A DNA stretch of 64,000 bases, taken from contig NC_034414.1 of assembly GCF_002078875.1 (NCBI RefSeq), forward strand, positions 31,948,367 to 32,012,366, read 5' to 3'. The translations under genes were made by a program, and so were the position numbers. Under the pieces are notes generated by a model. The model saw only the letters and a list, made by a program, of their open reading frames with translations, did no database searches and had not been told where the DNA came from. The stretch comes from Numida meleagris (lineage: Eukaryota > Chordata > Aves > Galliformes > Numididae). Of the stretch, positions 43,847 through 55,459 are shown piece after piece (the stretch's first letter is position 1; each line of letters starts with the position of its first letter).

Positions 43847-44779
43847 CAAGAGGGAGTATAAAGTCTTATCAGGGAACAACACCTATACATATAAAGTAAC
43901 CTTTTTTTGCTTTGAACTATTCAAGGGGATTTCTTGCTTTAGCAAACATAAAGATCTGCTTTCTGGATTGTTTGTTGTTGCCCTCTGTTTACATGACCTT
44001 CATACATGTTCAGTGGCAGAGAGAACCCCAAGCTCTGTGTTCTGACATGTACTGTGGAATGTCAGAGTAGTCAAAGCAGTAGCTTGCAAATTTGTTGTAT
44101 GTTAATTTTGTGAGAAATATAGCAGGCTTATGATTTTTCTAATTCTTGAGTTGTATAATAGAGGTAAATAAACACCCTTCTGATTTTTCCTCAAGTCCAT
44201 TTTTTTTTAAATGCTGCCCATACTCGCATTTGGGGGAGAGAGATTTAAAATACGAAAAAGCTATACTTTTCATGGTCTATCTTTATCCTCCTGCTTACAG
44301 ATGGTTTTATGTGTTGGTGTTCAGATTACTATTATTGTTTCACTTAGAAATCAAAGTACAGTTCCACAGAAAACCTAGTAACACTTTTTGTAGTTTACTT
44401 CACCGGGGAAATAACGGAAACTCTTAAAATTATCAATTGATTTTCCTCTTCCTTTCTTTGTAAAATTGTTTCTTACTTCATAAGACTTAAAAAGCTAACT
44501 GTTATTAACTACCTCTTCTCCTGCAAAGTTTTATAAATTTCCCCTGTAGCTGATGTTGTAATGATTTTGGGACAAGGTACCCCTTTTATTTATGATAGGG
44601 ACTATCGAACTGCTCTGCTAGCAGCGCAGCTAAAGGGAGGAGCAATAGATCCACATTTCTAAACCAGCATTTTGATGTAAGGACATTAGTAGCAAACTAA
44701 GGTGCATTGATCTGGCCTGTGGGGTCAGGATTAGCTGGAATAGCCAGTGTCTCTGCTGGAGTAGTGGTTATTCCTGCCT

Positions 44780-45115
44780 CCCAGCTATGGCCATTTCAAA
44801 GGTCAGGTGCCCCGTACCCACTTGGCTCAGAGGAATTAGACAGAACATGAGTCTCTGGGCTGATTACTTAACCAAAGACAAAATAATGAGTCCTAAGCAA
44901 ATACTGACTAATTGAAAGGGCTGTAAATCCATTACATATTGGTCAGGGATAATCAGGAGTATTTAATCACTTTTATCTATTCAGGAGCACTGAAGCTGCA
45001 ACAGCAAAGCCCTGAACCTTGCCATGTGCTTATTATTCTCATCATTATCAAAATTACTTCACAGCTGTTCTTTGCTACATCACCTCAGCTGGAGATTTAC
45101 TAACCTGTAAAATGT
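44780..45115. promoter_or_regulatory. Candidate conserved non-coding block
   Basis: Repeat-free sequence contains AGACAAAATAATGAG, ACTGACTAATTGAAAGG, GGATAATCAGG and TTTAATCAC, that is, several homeodomain-type TAAT/TAATC cores. It is called on motifs and texture; conservation was not measured. Confidence 0.28.
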
Positions 45116-45539
45116 TTTTAATTTGGAAGTCGAGTGAGTGTGAGTGAAGGGTTTTTCATTTAGCTGTAGGGTACCTTTAGAGGAGTAAAACAGGGAGACA
45201 GCAAAAAGCATGGCCACAAATAAACCAGTTTCTTTCTTACTTGTCTCAGTGTTAATCTCATTTCCTCCTATGAAATTGGTGAAAACTTGTTTTTTTTTCT
45301 TTCTGCCTTCCTTTCTTTCATTCTTCTTGAAAGGATTCAACACATGCTCATTAAACAGTTAACTAAGTCTCGCTTCTCTTGAGGAAAGTCCTCCTACCTT
45401 TTTGAAATCCTTTTTCCTTGTTTCTGTCTTCTCTCTCCTGACCCTCTCCATTCCACATGAATTGAGGAAATTTGCCATCAGTGGTGAGGATGGCTTCACA
45501 AAAATCAAATTAAATGAACACAAAAAAGCTTCAACCCTT

Positions 45540-46300
45540 TTACCATCCAAGCTTTAATGAGTTTGCAGGTGTTGAAAGATTTACTGTGCTGTAATTCTCA
45601 GACCTGCAAACTGATAATGGAGACCCCTGACCAATGCAATGTAAATTCAGAAATATTCCTGCCATAAACACATGTAGAGAAGGAAGAGAACTACTTTTTT
45701 TTTTTTTTTTTTTCAAGATCTTGCACTTTTTCTCAAATTAGCTTGTGTCCATTCAAAGTGCATCTCTGGCTGAGCCAGAACAGGGGAATCTGTGATGTGC
45801 AATTTTATTGTTTCAAGTAAATATCTTTACAATGGCGGTCCATGATTCAATGTACATTCCTTCATTACTACTCTAACCTTATTTAAAATTGGTTGGTTCC
45901 TCCTTTGTGCTGTGTGACCTGTTCTTGTATTACAATAATCCCCCGATGTACCCTTTTTTCTTTTTCTCTCTCTTTTAAAGAAACTAATTGAATTATCTCA
46001 TTATTTTAATTTGTTAAGCAAATGTATTTTACATCTCAGGATGTGTTCTTAAAGAAGGAGCTGCTTAGGCTTTGCCCCCTGAATGGGCCATTGGTACATT
46101 TTGACATTCATGCATTCATTAAGGAGAGGAACATAAAAGGGCTCTGGTTGTATTTTTTTTCAAACACCCAACCAGCATGGAGCAACTTTTCCATAAGCCA
46201 CAGGGGTCTCTCTACATATGTTCTCAACTGCAAGCTATTGTCACCTATTCTGAATACCTCAAAAGGACAAATAAAATACTAACGGCCAACTGTAGCAATT
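45540..46300. promoter_or_regulatory. Candidate conserved non-coding element cluster
   Basis: Two repeat-free parts (45540-45690 and 45960-46300) flank a run of 19 T at 45695-45713. Cores include GCTTTAATGAG, ACTAATTGAATTATC and CATTCATTAAGG, and the GACCTGCAAACTGATAATGG segment has the look of constrained sequence. This is inference only. Confidence 0.3.
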
Positions 46301-49060
46301 GTTAGCTTTTGGTCTCAATATGACAAAAATCATTAACCTCTGGTTTCCCTGGAAGGGGAAGCAGTGGCAGTCCATCTCTTAATAGTATGGATTAAACTTG
46401 AAATTACTATACGGTGTCAAATTCAAAGAGAGTAACTCAGTTCTGACTAATTGTATTTACTTATGACTTAAAATAAAGTGCTATTTTTTTTCTTTATTAG
46501 GTCAGTTTGCAAACTCCTAATGTAACTGATTTTAAAAATTGATTTTCTTAAGTGGCTTTTTGAAGAGATAGGCACTTGAACTCTGATGTCGAATGAATAT
46601 ATCTGACAGTCTGCATCTTTCAAAACCATTTATATACCCTATCATGACTTCCATTTTGCAGTGACTTTAATTATATTTGAAACAGGATACACATACATAT
46701 TTTTGTTGTTGGAAATCCAAATGCAAGGAGTAAGAGCTTCTGTCATGTTCTTGTTCACTTATTGAGCTCTGTCTTATATTTGGAATTACAACAGTACCGG
46801 AAGATGAAATATCTGAGGATGAATTGGTTGGAAATGTGTATGCTTTTTCTGGGTAATATCCAGTGTTTAAGAAAGTAGAGGAAATCCTAGTCTGGTAGTA
46901 TAAGCTTTTCAATAGTACATAAAGATTACGACATCAGAAAGGTAAACCTGACATTAAGGCTGTTTTTATTTGAGTTCAAAGGTAGTTAAAGAAAAGAAAC
47001 AGCAAGAAATCTGACCCAAGCCGAGAGTTTATTCATAGCTTTGGAAGACTCCCTTTCCTCTGTGCCAAGGACTCCTTAGTACACTCAATTAGCCTCTCAG
47101 ACATCTCTGCTTTCCTCCCTCAAGTGCTCCCCTATTTGCCCTGCAAAGAACATATTTGATCATGAAGTGAAAACAGGAAGTGCTCAAATGTATAGGCACC
47201 TCCAGTTTATACCCATCTTGAGATTAGGATTTCTCACTAGCAACTATACAGAGCTTGCCCCCCTCCTCCCATGCCCTTTTAAAGGATTGAGCACCTCTGA
47301 AATGTATGTACATAATCAGAAAAGAACAAAGTTAGAAAGGAAGCAATTATACCATTCCATGATCTTGTACCTCTGGTTGTTCATCCTTCTCTGCCGCATA
47401 GCATATCAGGAACTACACTTTTGCTACATATAACATTTCTTCCCCTTCTTTTTCTGTTCAACTGGTTGAACAGAATTTTTTTTTTTTTTTTGACACTTAC
47501 TTGGAGTGATGCCCTTTGTTAAAATTCTTTTAAGTTGTTTTCTTTGATACAGTCTGTAAGGAAATGTAACTAAAAGTGCCAAAAATACTGATGGTAGCAC
47601 GCGAACTAATGGTAGCATGACATTACTGGATTTCCAGCTGATGTTGTTTGGGACAGCAACCCTGAAGTTAGTGAAATTAAGCTGCCTTTTGTTTGTTTGA
47701 CTGCTTGTTTGTTTTTCCATTTTTTTTTTTCTGAAGTTCTGTCTCCTAACATTTATTTGTCATTTAGTCTGTTTTCCACAGCTTTCTGGCTGAAAACTTT
47801 GCTCTTTACAGTTTCTTGTAGAGTAGATTTTGGTTTTACCTACCTCAGGGTCGGGCTAGAATAAGTTTTGCTGGAATGTGTTAAAATGAATCAGTCACAG
47901 CTTTTGTACTTACTTGAATGAATTTTCTTGTGATTGAAGTATTTAGATGGCCAGACGGAATAATATCAATAGTCTTATTGAAACATTTTTTTTTCTATTT
48001 TTATGTGGGTGTATCTGAGAATATAATGCATCTCTATCACATTTTAATAAATGACTTACCAAGACTTCTGTGCAGGCAGCTGTTTTATGTATTAATCACT
48101 GGCATTTCGGAGCAAACTTTCAAAATAGTTGAAACCATCCCACCTTCATAAATATCTCTTCCCATATCCCATATCTCTTAGAAAAAATACCTAAGAGAGG
48201 GTTAGGTACACAGCTTGCTATTGGACACTTGCTACTGTGAAGGCATTCTGATGATTTGTAGTGCTTGTGTTGGACTAAATAGTTACATGTTGTTCCCAAG
48301 GTACACTGAGGAAAGGGATGATGTAGTCCAGTAGTACTGTCAGCCTACCTGCGTATGAGTTCACACGGCTACTGTTTTCATTTTAGCACACGGTGTAGTC
48401 AGAGACTTGGAGGAAACTGAGGTACAGGATTCAGGTACATAGTTCCAGGATTTTAGGTAGGGCTGCTTGTGTGCTGATCTTACAGCCAGGTGAGGAGCTG
48501 TCTACTGGTGTGGGGTAGACTTCTCGTACTGTATGAACGAGAAATATATTGCCCAGTTCTGTTAAAAAAAATATTGTTCCCATTTTCAGCTGTGTAAACC
48601 TTGTGAGGGGAAGTTAATGATTTCTTCAAGTCCTTCGGAACAATCAGTATCTGAATGCTAAAATCCCATGACTGATGGTACCGTAGTCATCAAGATTATG
48701 GATCTGAGTATCTTTGTGCCCAGCAGTTGTGCTGGTGGCTCACCATCAGACCTAGCCCAGTGGGGCAGAGGTGACAGCAGCTGCTGGGGTTTACTGCTGC
48801 TGCTGGTGATAGTCTAGTGCTGCCTAATGTCAATGGCATGCCTTCCTGTCCCATCTGCACCAGGAAGAGTCTGGAAAATCAGAATAGAACAAAACTAGAT
48901 TTTTTTTTTTTCAAAATGCTTCTTCTGCTCACAGTCCAGAAGACATAATCCTCTGACAACTTGTAGTCCTCAGCGAAGAAATCAGCTCCAAAGATTTGAA
49001 TTTAGTAACAGCGTGAACCTCATATACCTTTTAAAGACTGTAATCTTAAAAGAAAAGGGC
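46301..49060. other. Intronic sequence with no gene seen
   Basis: This is unique AT-rich DNA with a T-run at 47476-47491 and another T-rich run at about 47719-47731. No exon, RNA gene or repeat family was recognised. Confidence 0.55.
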
Positions 49061-49066
49061 TGAGAT

Positions 49067-49087
49067 GGGGTGGGGGTGGGGGTGGGG
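49067..49087 (+). other. G-quadruplex motif
   Basis: Four runs of four or five G (49067-49070, 49072-49076, 49078-49082, 49084-49087) are separated by single T loops, the classic pattern for a very stable parallel quadruplex. It lies on the transcribed RNA-like strand of MEIS2, so it could form in the pre-mRNA as well as in DNA. Confidence 0.8.
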
Positions 49088-49509
49088 CTTTGTTTGTTTT
49101 AAAAATGGAATCTGAGATTAGATCTGACATTTCTACATCCACCCCCTACAGAAAAGGGAACCCAGGGTCATGGGGTGTGTGGGCCTCAAAAGCTAGCTTT
49201 GTCTCTGAGTGGTTAATCTAATCATTGTTACATAGACATCTGTTATTTCTTCTGAAAAATTGATGCTTTTGTGACACAATGATCCATCTATTTAGTACAA
49301 CAGCCTGAGTAATTAAATTAAAAAAAGAATATTTTTGCTGGAGCATGTATTATAAAACTGCCATACCTCCCTGTACCAGCAAAAAGGCTGAAGAGAGAGG
49401 GAGGTGGGGAGTGGGAAGGGAGTGCTTTAAGCCCGGCATTGTTTTCTGCTAGCTTGAGGAAAACATCTGTGAATTGTTTGAACTGAACCTTACCAGGAAC
49501 TGTCTGAAT

Positions 49510-50240
49510 CTGTGTCATCTCTGTTTAATTTCAGGAAATGATGTCACAGTGCATTAAATAACAATGCTGTGTGATTTATTTTTACTTGTACATGCTGTCC
49601 TAAGCATTTCTGTTACATGGCAGTGTTTTCAATTAACTGCAAGCTTTCAGTTTAAAAAATATATTCCATAATGCTTTTTTGGTTATGGGTATTGGGAGGC
49701 TGGATGTTTTAGGGGGTCACCAAGGTTCAGGGCTGTCGGAGGGCTCCGGGCCCATTTGTCATGTGCTTATTTGTAGTTGGGACTGGATGTCAGCACTCCC
49801 GTCACCCATGGCAACCTCCAGGACCGTTGGTTTGTTACAAAGCGTGTCTGTGGAGGAAAAACTAAATATTCCCAACCTATCCATCAAAAGACCTATTAGA
49901 TAGTTATAGCGAGGCCTGCATACTGTAGCTTCTGCCTTTATCAAACTTTCTGCACTCCCCCTTCTTCTGTAAAAGAATAGAGGACATAAGTCAATTCTGT
50001 CTGCCATCTGTCGCCTTTATAGCTGTTCCTCAAATTAAAGAGACAGTCTGAAATTTAAATAATCTGATAGAAGCATAGAAAGCCCCTGTGTAAATTATTG
50101 CATTTCCATTCGATTTTTAACTTCTCATTTTATTTTGAAGGGAGATCTTTATTGTACTTCTTTGGAGATCAAAATATGTTGCATGTTTCTGCTTCAAAAA
50201 TAGCATTCTGAGAAATATTGGATTTACAGTGTCACAGAGT
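49510..50240. promoter_or_regulatory. Candidate conserved non-coding element cluster
   Basis: The block contains a HOX/PBX-type TGATTTAT (49573-49580) close to GATGTCACAGTGCATTAAAT, and later AGATCAAAATATG and CTTCAAAAATAG, which are TCF-like. There are no recognisable repeats over about 700 bp. The call is inference. Confidence 0.3.
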
Positions 50241-50299
50241 TGTTATCTAATAAGATTTCAAGTTATATATAGGGTGAAATTCACACACACACACAGAGC

Positions 50300-50600
50300 A
50301 AACAATCCATGCACAGCGAATCCTGCAAAGGCACCTCCCTTCTCCCCCTTCTTCCTTTCCTTCCCAGCCCGTGGGCCAAGGACTGCAGGGAAGTCGTTCC
50401 TCCCCGTCAGGGCAAGCTGGGATCCTCAGCCTACCCAGAAGCCATTTCCTAGGCCTTATAATCTGCTTCCCTGTCCGATGCTAACTAGTTTTGCTTCATC
50501 TTCTCCTCTCCCCTTTTCCCTAGCCAGCCTGTTTTGACTCCCTCTCCTCCCCAGCAGGCAGCTGGCCTGCCAGGACGGAGGGAGCTGCAGCATGGTTCAT
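50300..50600. repeat. Pyrimidine-rich low-complexity region
   Basis: The region is rich in C and T with several CTTCC, CCCTTTTCCC and CTCTCCTCCCC stretches, and has higher GC than its surroundings. No coding or promoter function is evident. Confidence 0.5.
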
Positions 50601-50609
50601 GTGGCACAC

Positions 50610-53600
50610 AAGGTCAGCCGCTGCCAAACCATCAGATAACATGGCAAGAGTGGAGGTACAAATGCTACTTTTCAATGTAATATTTTACCTGCTGTTTGCA
50701 AGCAGGGAATTACTGAGAACGAACGTAACTATAAACAAGTGCGTGATTTTAGTGGGGGCTTGATTAAAAAACCTCAACTGAACAAACAAAATGTGGCCTA
50801 GCAATAGATATGATCAGCCATTGGTGGTTTTATGGTTGTTATTGTCAGATTATGAAGCTTTGCAGAGTCAGTATAGGATTTAATTGTAAAGAAGAAAGAA
50901 TATGAAAGCCCAAGTATTGAATCCACTGAAGTAACTGAAACAAGAAAGTAGTGACAAGAATTAATTCATTTTTACGGAATTGAGGCCTGAAGGCCCAAAG
51001 CATAAATGGACATTTAGCTAAAGCCTATGCAAAAGCAAACAGTGTTTAAACATTCCAACAATGTTGCACTAATAAATGTTGTGCACTACAGTCTTTAAGA
51101 ATCAAGATCATAGTCAACAAGAGGTGAGAAGTTTTCTGAATATCTGTCTCAAAGTTTCACCACTTAAAACAATTGTCATCAGAAAATTCATAGTTCTTAA
51201 ATTTCTCTGTAGTGTGTGTACATGAATATATGTACATATAAAATACATTTTTAGGGGAAAAAAGATTGTTCTTGTTTGTGTAAAGTGATACTGCCTCACA
51301 GTTTTGCCTCAGGACATGTTTACTTGAGATCTTGCTTTCAAGATCCATGAGCAGAGTAATTGGTTTCAAAGAAGTTTTCTGCAAAATTAGAGATTTACTG
51401 AAAAAAAAAAAAAAGTAGTATGCTTCTGCCAACACTTCCAGAACTGCTAATGAATAGCAATGTCAGTTCTTATTGTTTCCTAGTGAAAAGAGTAGTTTAT
51501 GGCAGACAATATTACTTTTGGTGTTGTGGAGTTTGCCTTGAGTTAGGATACTTAGAATACCATGCGTTACATATTTGTGAGTTGATTGGCAGCAGTTGTT
51601 TGTAGGATCCAAAGAAATCATTGGCATCTTTAAAGATTTATTATTGTCTTTAAGCATAATGGCAGTACAGTTTTCATGCTTTTACATTTGCTATTTTTAT
51701 TTTTAACTGCTAGCCCCAAATCTGCCAGAACTAATTTCAGTTGTTTAGTCTAATACTGGATGATAGGTTGTCAGCTCACTGTATAATGCCATAAAGATTT
51801 TTTTTAATCTTGGTTTTACCTTTTTATGATGGCATTTCAAAACACGTACTTTATTTGTAGCAGTTGACTACTTATGTCCATAAAATGTTTAACATCTCAT
51901 GACATACTCTTACAATCTCAGCACAATGAATCAGAGTAGCTAAGTGAAAACATTTTAGTTTGCTATGTATATTAATTTGTTTAATGCTATAGAAATTTGG
52001 CCATCGTCTAGATCCATCTTTGAAATATATTTCAAAGAGGCAGCTTGATATTCTAACGTGGATATACTATGGATATACTTTATGACTAAACTGAATAGCA
52101 ATGGGAAAGCTCCTGTTCACTGTACTAAGCATATAAAAGAAGTAGCTTTTTTGTTAGAAGGTGGTTTAGCCCAGAGAACTTTGAAGCTTGTTGTACCAAT
52201 TTAAAACAAAAACAACAACTAAACAAACCCCCCCGCAAAAAAAAGGACAATGTAATAGCATTGTTAGTTGATGTTCTGTGAATGTACATGGATTTTTATA
52301 AAAGCAGTTCTCTTTCATCCCAGGAAAGGTCAAAATGTAGGTTTAATGTTTCTGTGTTCAAATATTTGCAGATAATTCTCAGATTAGTCTCTAAGAGTGT
52401 GTACTTTTCAATCCTGCTTCCATTAGTTTCAGAGCAACTCTGATCCCTTTGGAAAAACTGCAGAACATGAGAGATGAAACTGAAATCACAATGGGTGACA
52501 GACAAACAAACACAATTTTGCATCTTAAGTGTTAAATATTATAGCCATTTTATCTGCAAATTCTACTTTGGATCCTCTGTTTTATGACAGAAAGACACAT
52601 TTATTGAGTGCTTAGCTATTTGTCACATTCTGCCTTGTATCTGAGCCTTCACTGCTGTTCCCAGGATACTACTTCAGCACAGCCAGCTCACGCAAGCATG
52701 GGGAGATTTCAGCCTTTTTTCTAGCTGTGACTGTAGCAAAATACCGTGCCTCAGTTTCCTTGTGTAAACAGTACAGCATAATGGTGGTGACTGCTGTTCA
52801 GGGTGCTTTGATGTCTGCAGATGAAAACCTCTGCATGAGACCTGCATCTTATGGTTAGCATCATCTGAATTGTAGAGGCCTTCGCTTCTGTTGTGGTTTT
52901 GTCATGCTGCTGAACTTGTATGTACAAATACTTGAAATTCTGTAGACTTTAAAGGCCTAGAATGGATTTATCTTTATGAGGGAGCATTTAATATAAAGTT
53001 AAGAGTGTTATGTTCTGCTCTATGCTGTCATGTTCAGTGTAGAAGATGACAGCATAAGACTGCTACAAGCTACTTTAGCTCAAGTGGCTCAGGCTTGGAT
53101 TATTTTTGTTTATCAGGTTCCTTCCTTGTTGGTGACCTGAAGTGGTGATTATTGCATGCAAATGGTATCAAATATCTTTCTCAGAAAGTAGCAAGTGAAA
53201 GACTGTGAACATAAACTGCTGGCCCAGGGGCAAGAATCAGAATAAAGGGAGTGCAACGGTATTAACAAATGCATCTTTGTTCTTCAAGAAGTCAGTAGTG
53301 GATATTCCCCTCCTCAACAGCCCAGGGAGTTTCCTGAAGTGAAATAGGACTTTGGCAGCTTTCCAGCCAGTCCCCAGTCTTCTGCTGGCTCTTTTGATTC
53401 ACCCAGGTGCTTCCCCTTTGTGCATCCCACTTGTGCTTCAATGAAGAAATGGGAAGCAGGAGGGTGACCTAGGGGACAAAGAGAGGCTGAAAAGTCCCTG
53501 GTTCATGTTAGGAAGCTCCCTGCCTACTGAAGAGTGCATACAGACTGCTGCCAGCTGTTCTGGTAGTTCACAAATTGACTGTTTCAGGATTATAAAATGT

Positions 53601-55290
53601 GAATAGTGAGAAAAGTCATGATCACATGAAAAGTTGTGATAACAGCAGATATAAGGAGAATAGCGTGGTCAGAATAGCAACATTATTTGGGGCAGTCAGC
53701 AAAGGAATGCATTGGTGCATAGGAATGGTGCCATTCTTAAACTGCACTTATTTTTGGTTACTTTGAAGGAAAATATATAGTCAAATACATATTCAAAATG
53801 TAAAAGTCATATAAAGGGTGCTTTACTTTCAGCTAGAAGGGGATATTTTGTTGGTCTCTTTCAGATGTCAAGTATGAAATGAAGTGGAAACTTGTGAAAA
53901 CAGGTAATTGTTGTGAACAGGAAGAAAGGGAAAAAATCATTTAACTTCCTTCTCCTTTTTGCCATCCTTTACTGTTTTGGTAGACTGTTTTGAGAGTTGT
54001 GCTACTTGGCCCTTCTCTTTTCAGAGCTGTTTCTTCCAGTTCCATGTGGACATTCTACTGCATGAGCTAACATCTGTTGGGAAAGAGAAGTGCCTCCTAA
54101 GTTGATGTGAACATGTCTGTGGATGGTGGAATGTGCTGCAGAGGCCAGTCCTAAGAAGCACACATTGTTTCACATCCTATGCTTGCTTACATCTCAATTT
54201 TCCACAGCTTACTTTGTATACATGTGATGTATGTTGTCCATTAGATGCCAAGCAAACACTTCTCAAACCAGAAAAATTCTGTGAAAGTGCATATCTATCC
54301 TAGGTACTTGCAGATAACTCATGGTTATAGTTAATCTTAGATGTCCTGGCTCTGTAAAACTTTAATTTCTATCCCACAATGCTCTTATATGCTAACAAAC
54401 TTAAAAATAAATAAATAAAAGAGCCCTTGCCTCTTTCTCACTCTCTTTTTTTCCTCAAACACTGTCCATTTAGAGAGCATTAATACTTGTAGAGGAGATT
54501 AAACCTCATATGAGCCTATGGAAAACACAGTGTACAGCAAGAAAATAAAATGTCTGTGAATAACAAAGACTGTGGTGCTTTGCTAGTATGGCTATGAATA
54601 AGCATAGTTCTAGAACTGTTAAACTATCCAAAGTCTAGCTCCTGGGATCTGAATCCTACTCAAAGCCTTAGCAGAAAAGGTATGATACTATACTCTCCAA
54701 CTTGATAATGCTGTAATATGCTCTGCTGCCTCCTGAACAAGTACTGTGGCAATCTTCTTGCTGAGGCTGAAAACTCTTTCAAACAAGGCCTTAGGGCTCA
54801 TGAGGTTTCCACTCAGTGCCCTGTAGGCTCACTCTGCGAAGAGGTATCTAGCCTAAAAGAGGCCAAATATCACACAACAGAGCTGGTGGGAAATTCAAAC
54901 TGTTCTTAGCAAAGAAGTCAATAGAGTTGCTGTAGTGAAAGGTAATGTTCAGAGTGAGATCACCATGTTATGATCTCATGCTGAACATCAGCACTGTTTT
55001 TTCCGGATGATTATGGAACTAGCCTGAGGCCAGTCTGGTGAGAGTCTAAGAAAGATATAGGAAGATGCTTGGAGAGTTTGGACTATCAGGGCCCTTATTC
55101 CCTCCAAAGTGTAGGAGAGTCTGAAAGAAGATGAGAGAGGTGTGAACTGTATTGTTATTTTCAGTGCTCTTCCCATCCATCCCCCAAAACAACAGATCTA
55201 GACACAGACACAGAATGTGCATACTGAAACACTGAAAAAGCAAAGGCTGCAAACAGAAAGGAAAAGAATTAGGGGGAACAAAATGCCTCG
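50610..55290. other. Intronic sequence with no gene seen
   Basis: This is unique AT-rich DNA. Short open frames are scattered and unrelated to each other. No repeat family or RNA gene was recognised. Confidence 0.55.
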
Positions 55291-55299
55291 CAGAAATAA

Positions 55300-55450
55300 T
55301 GGAATTCAGCAACCCCCCCAAACGTTGTGGAGGTTGTAGAACAATCTGTGGAAGTGCCTTTGCTTAGTACTTTTAAAACTAGACTCCAAAAAACATTTGA
55401 AGAAATACTGCTGAGAAACATCTTGCCTTCCTGGGGTTACACTAAAGTAG
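55300..55450 (+). mobile_element. Possible ancient CR1/L3-like 3' fragment
   Basis: The order of phrases GTGGAGGTTGTAGAA, CTGTGGAAGTGCCTT, TTTTAAAACTAGACT and CATTTGAAGAAATACTGCTG parallels the end of old CR1-type elements (GGAGGTTGTGGAATCTCC, GTTTTTAAGACTAGACTGGA, ACATCTGTCAGAAATGCT). The similarity is partial and comes from memory of the family, so this is tentative. Confidence 0.35.
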
Positions 55451-55459
55451 TGTTGCCTG

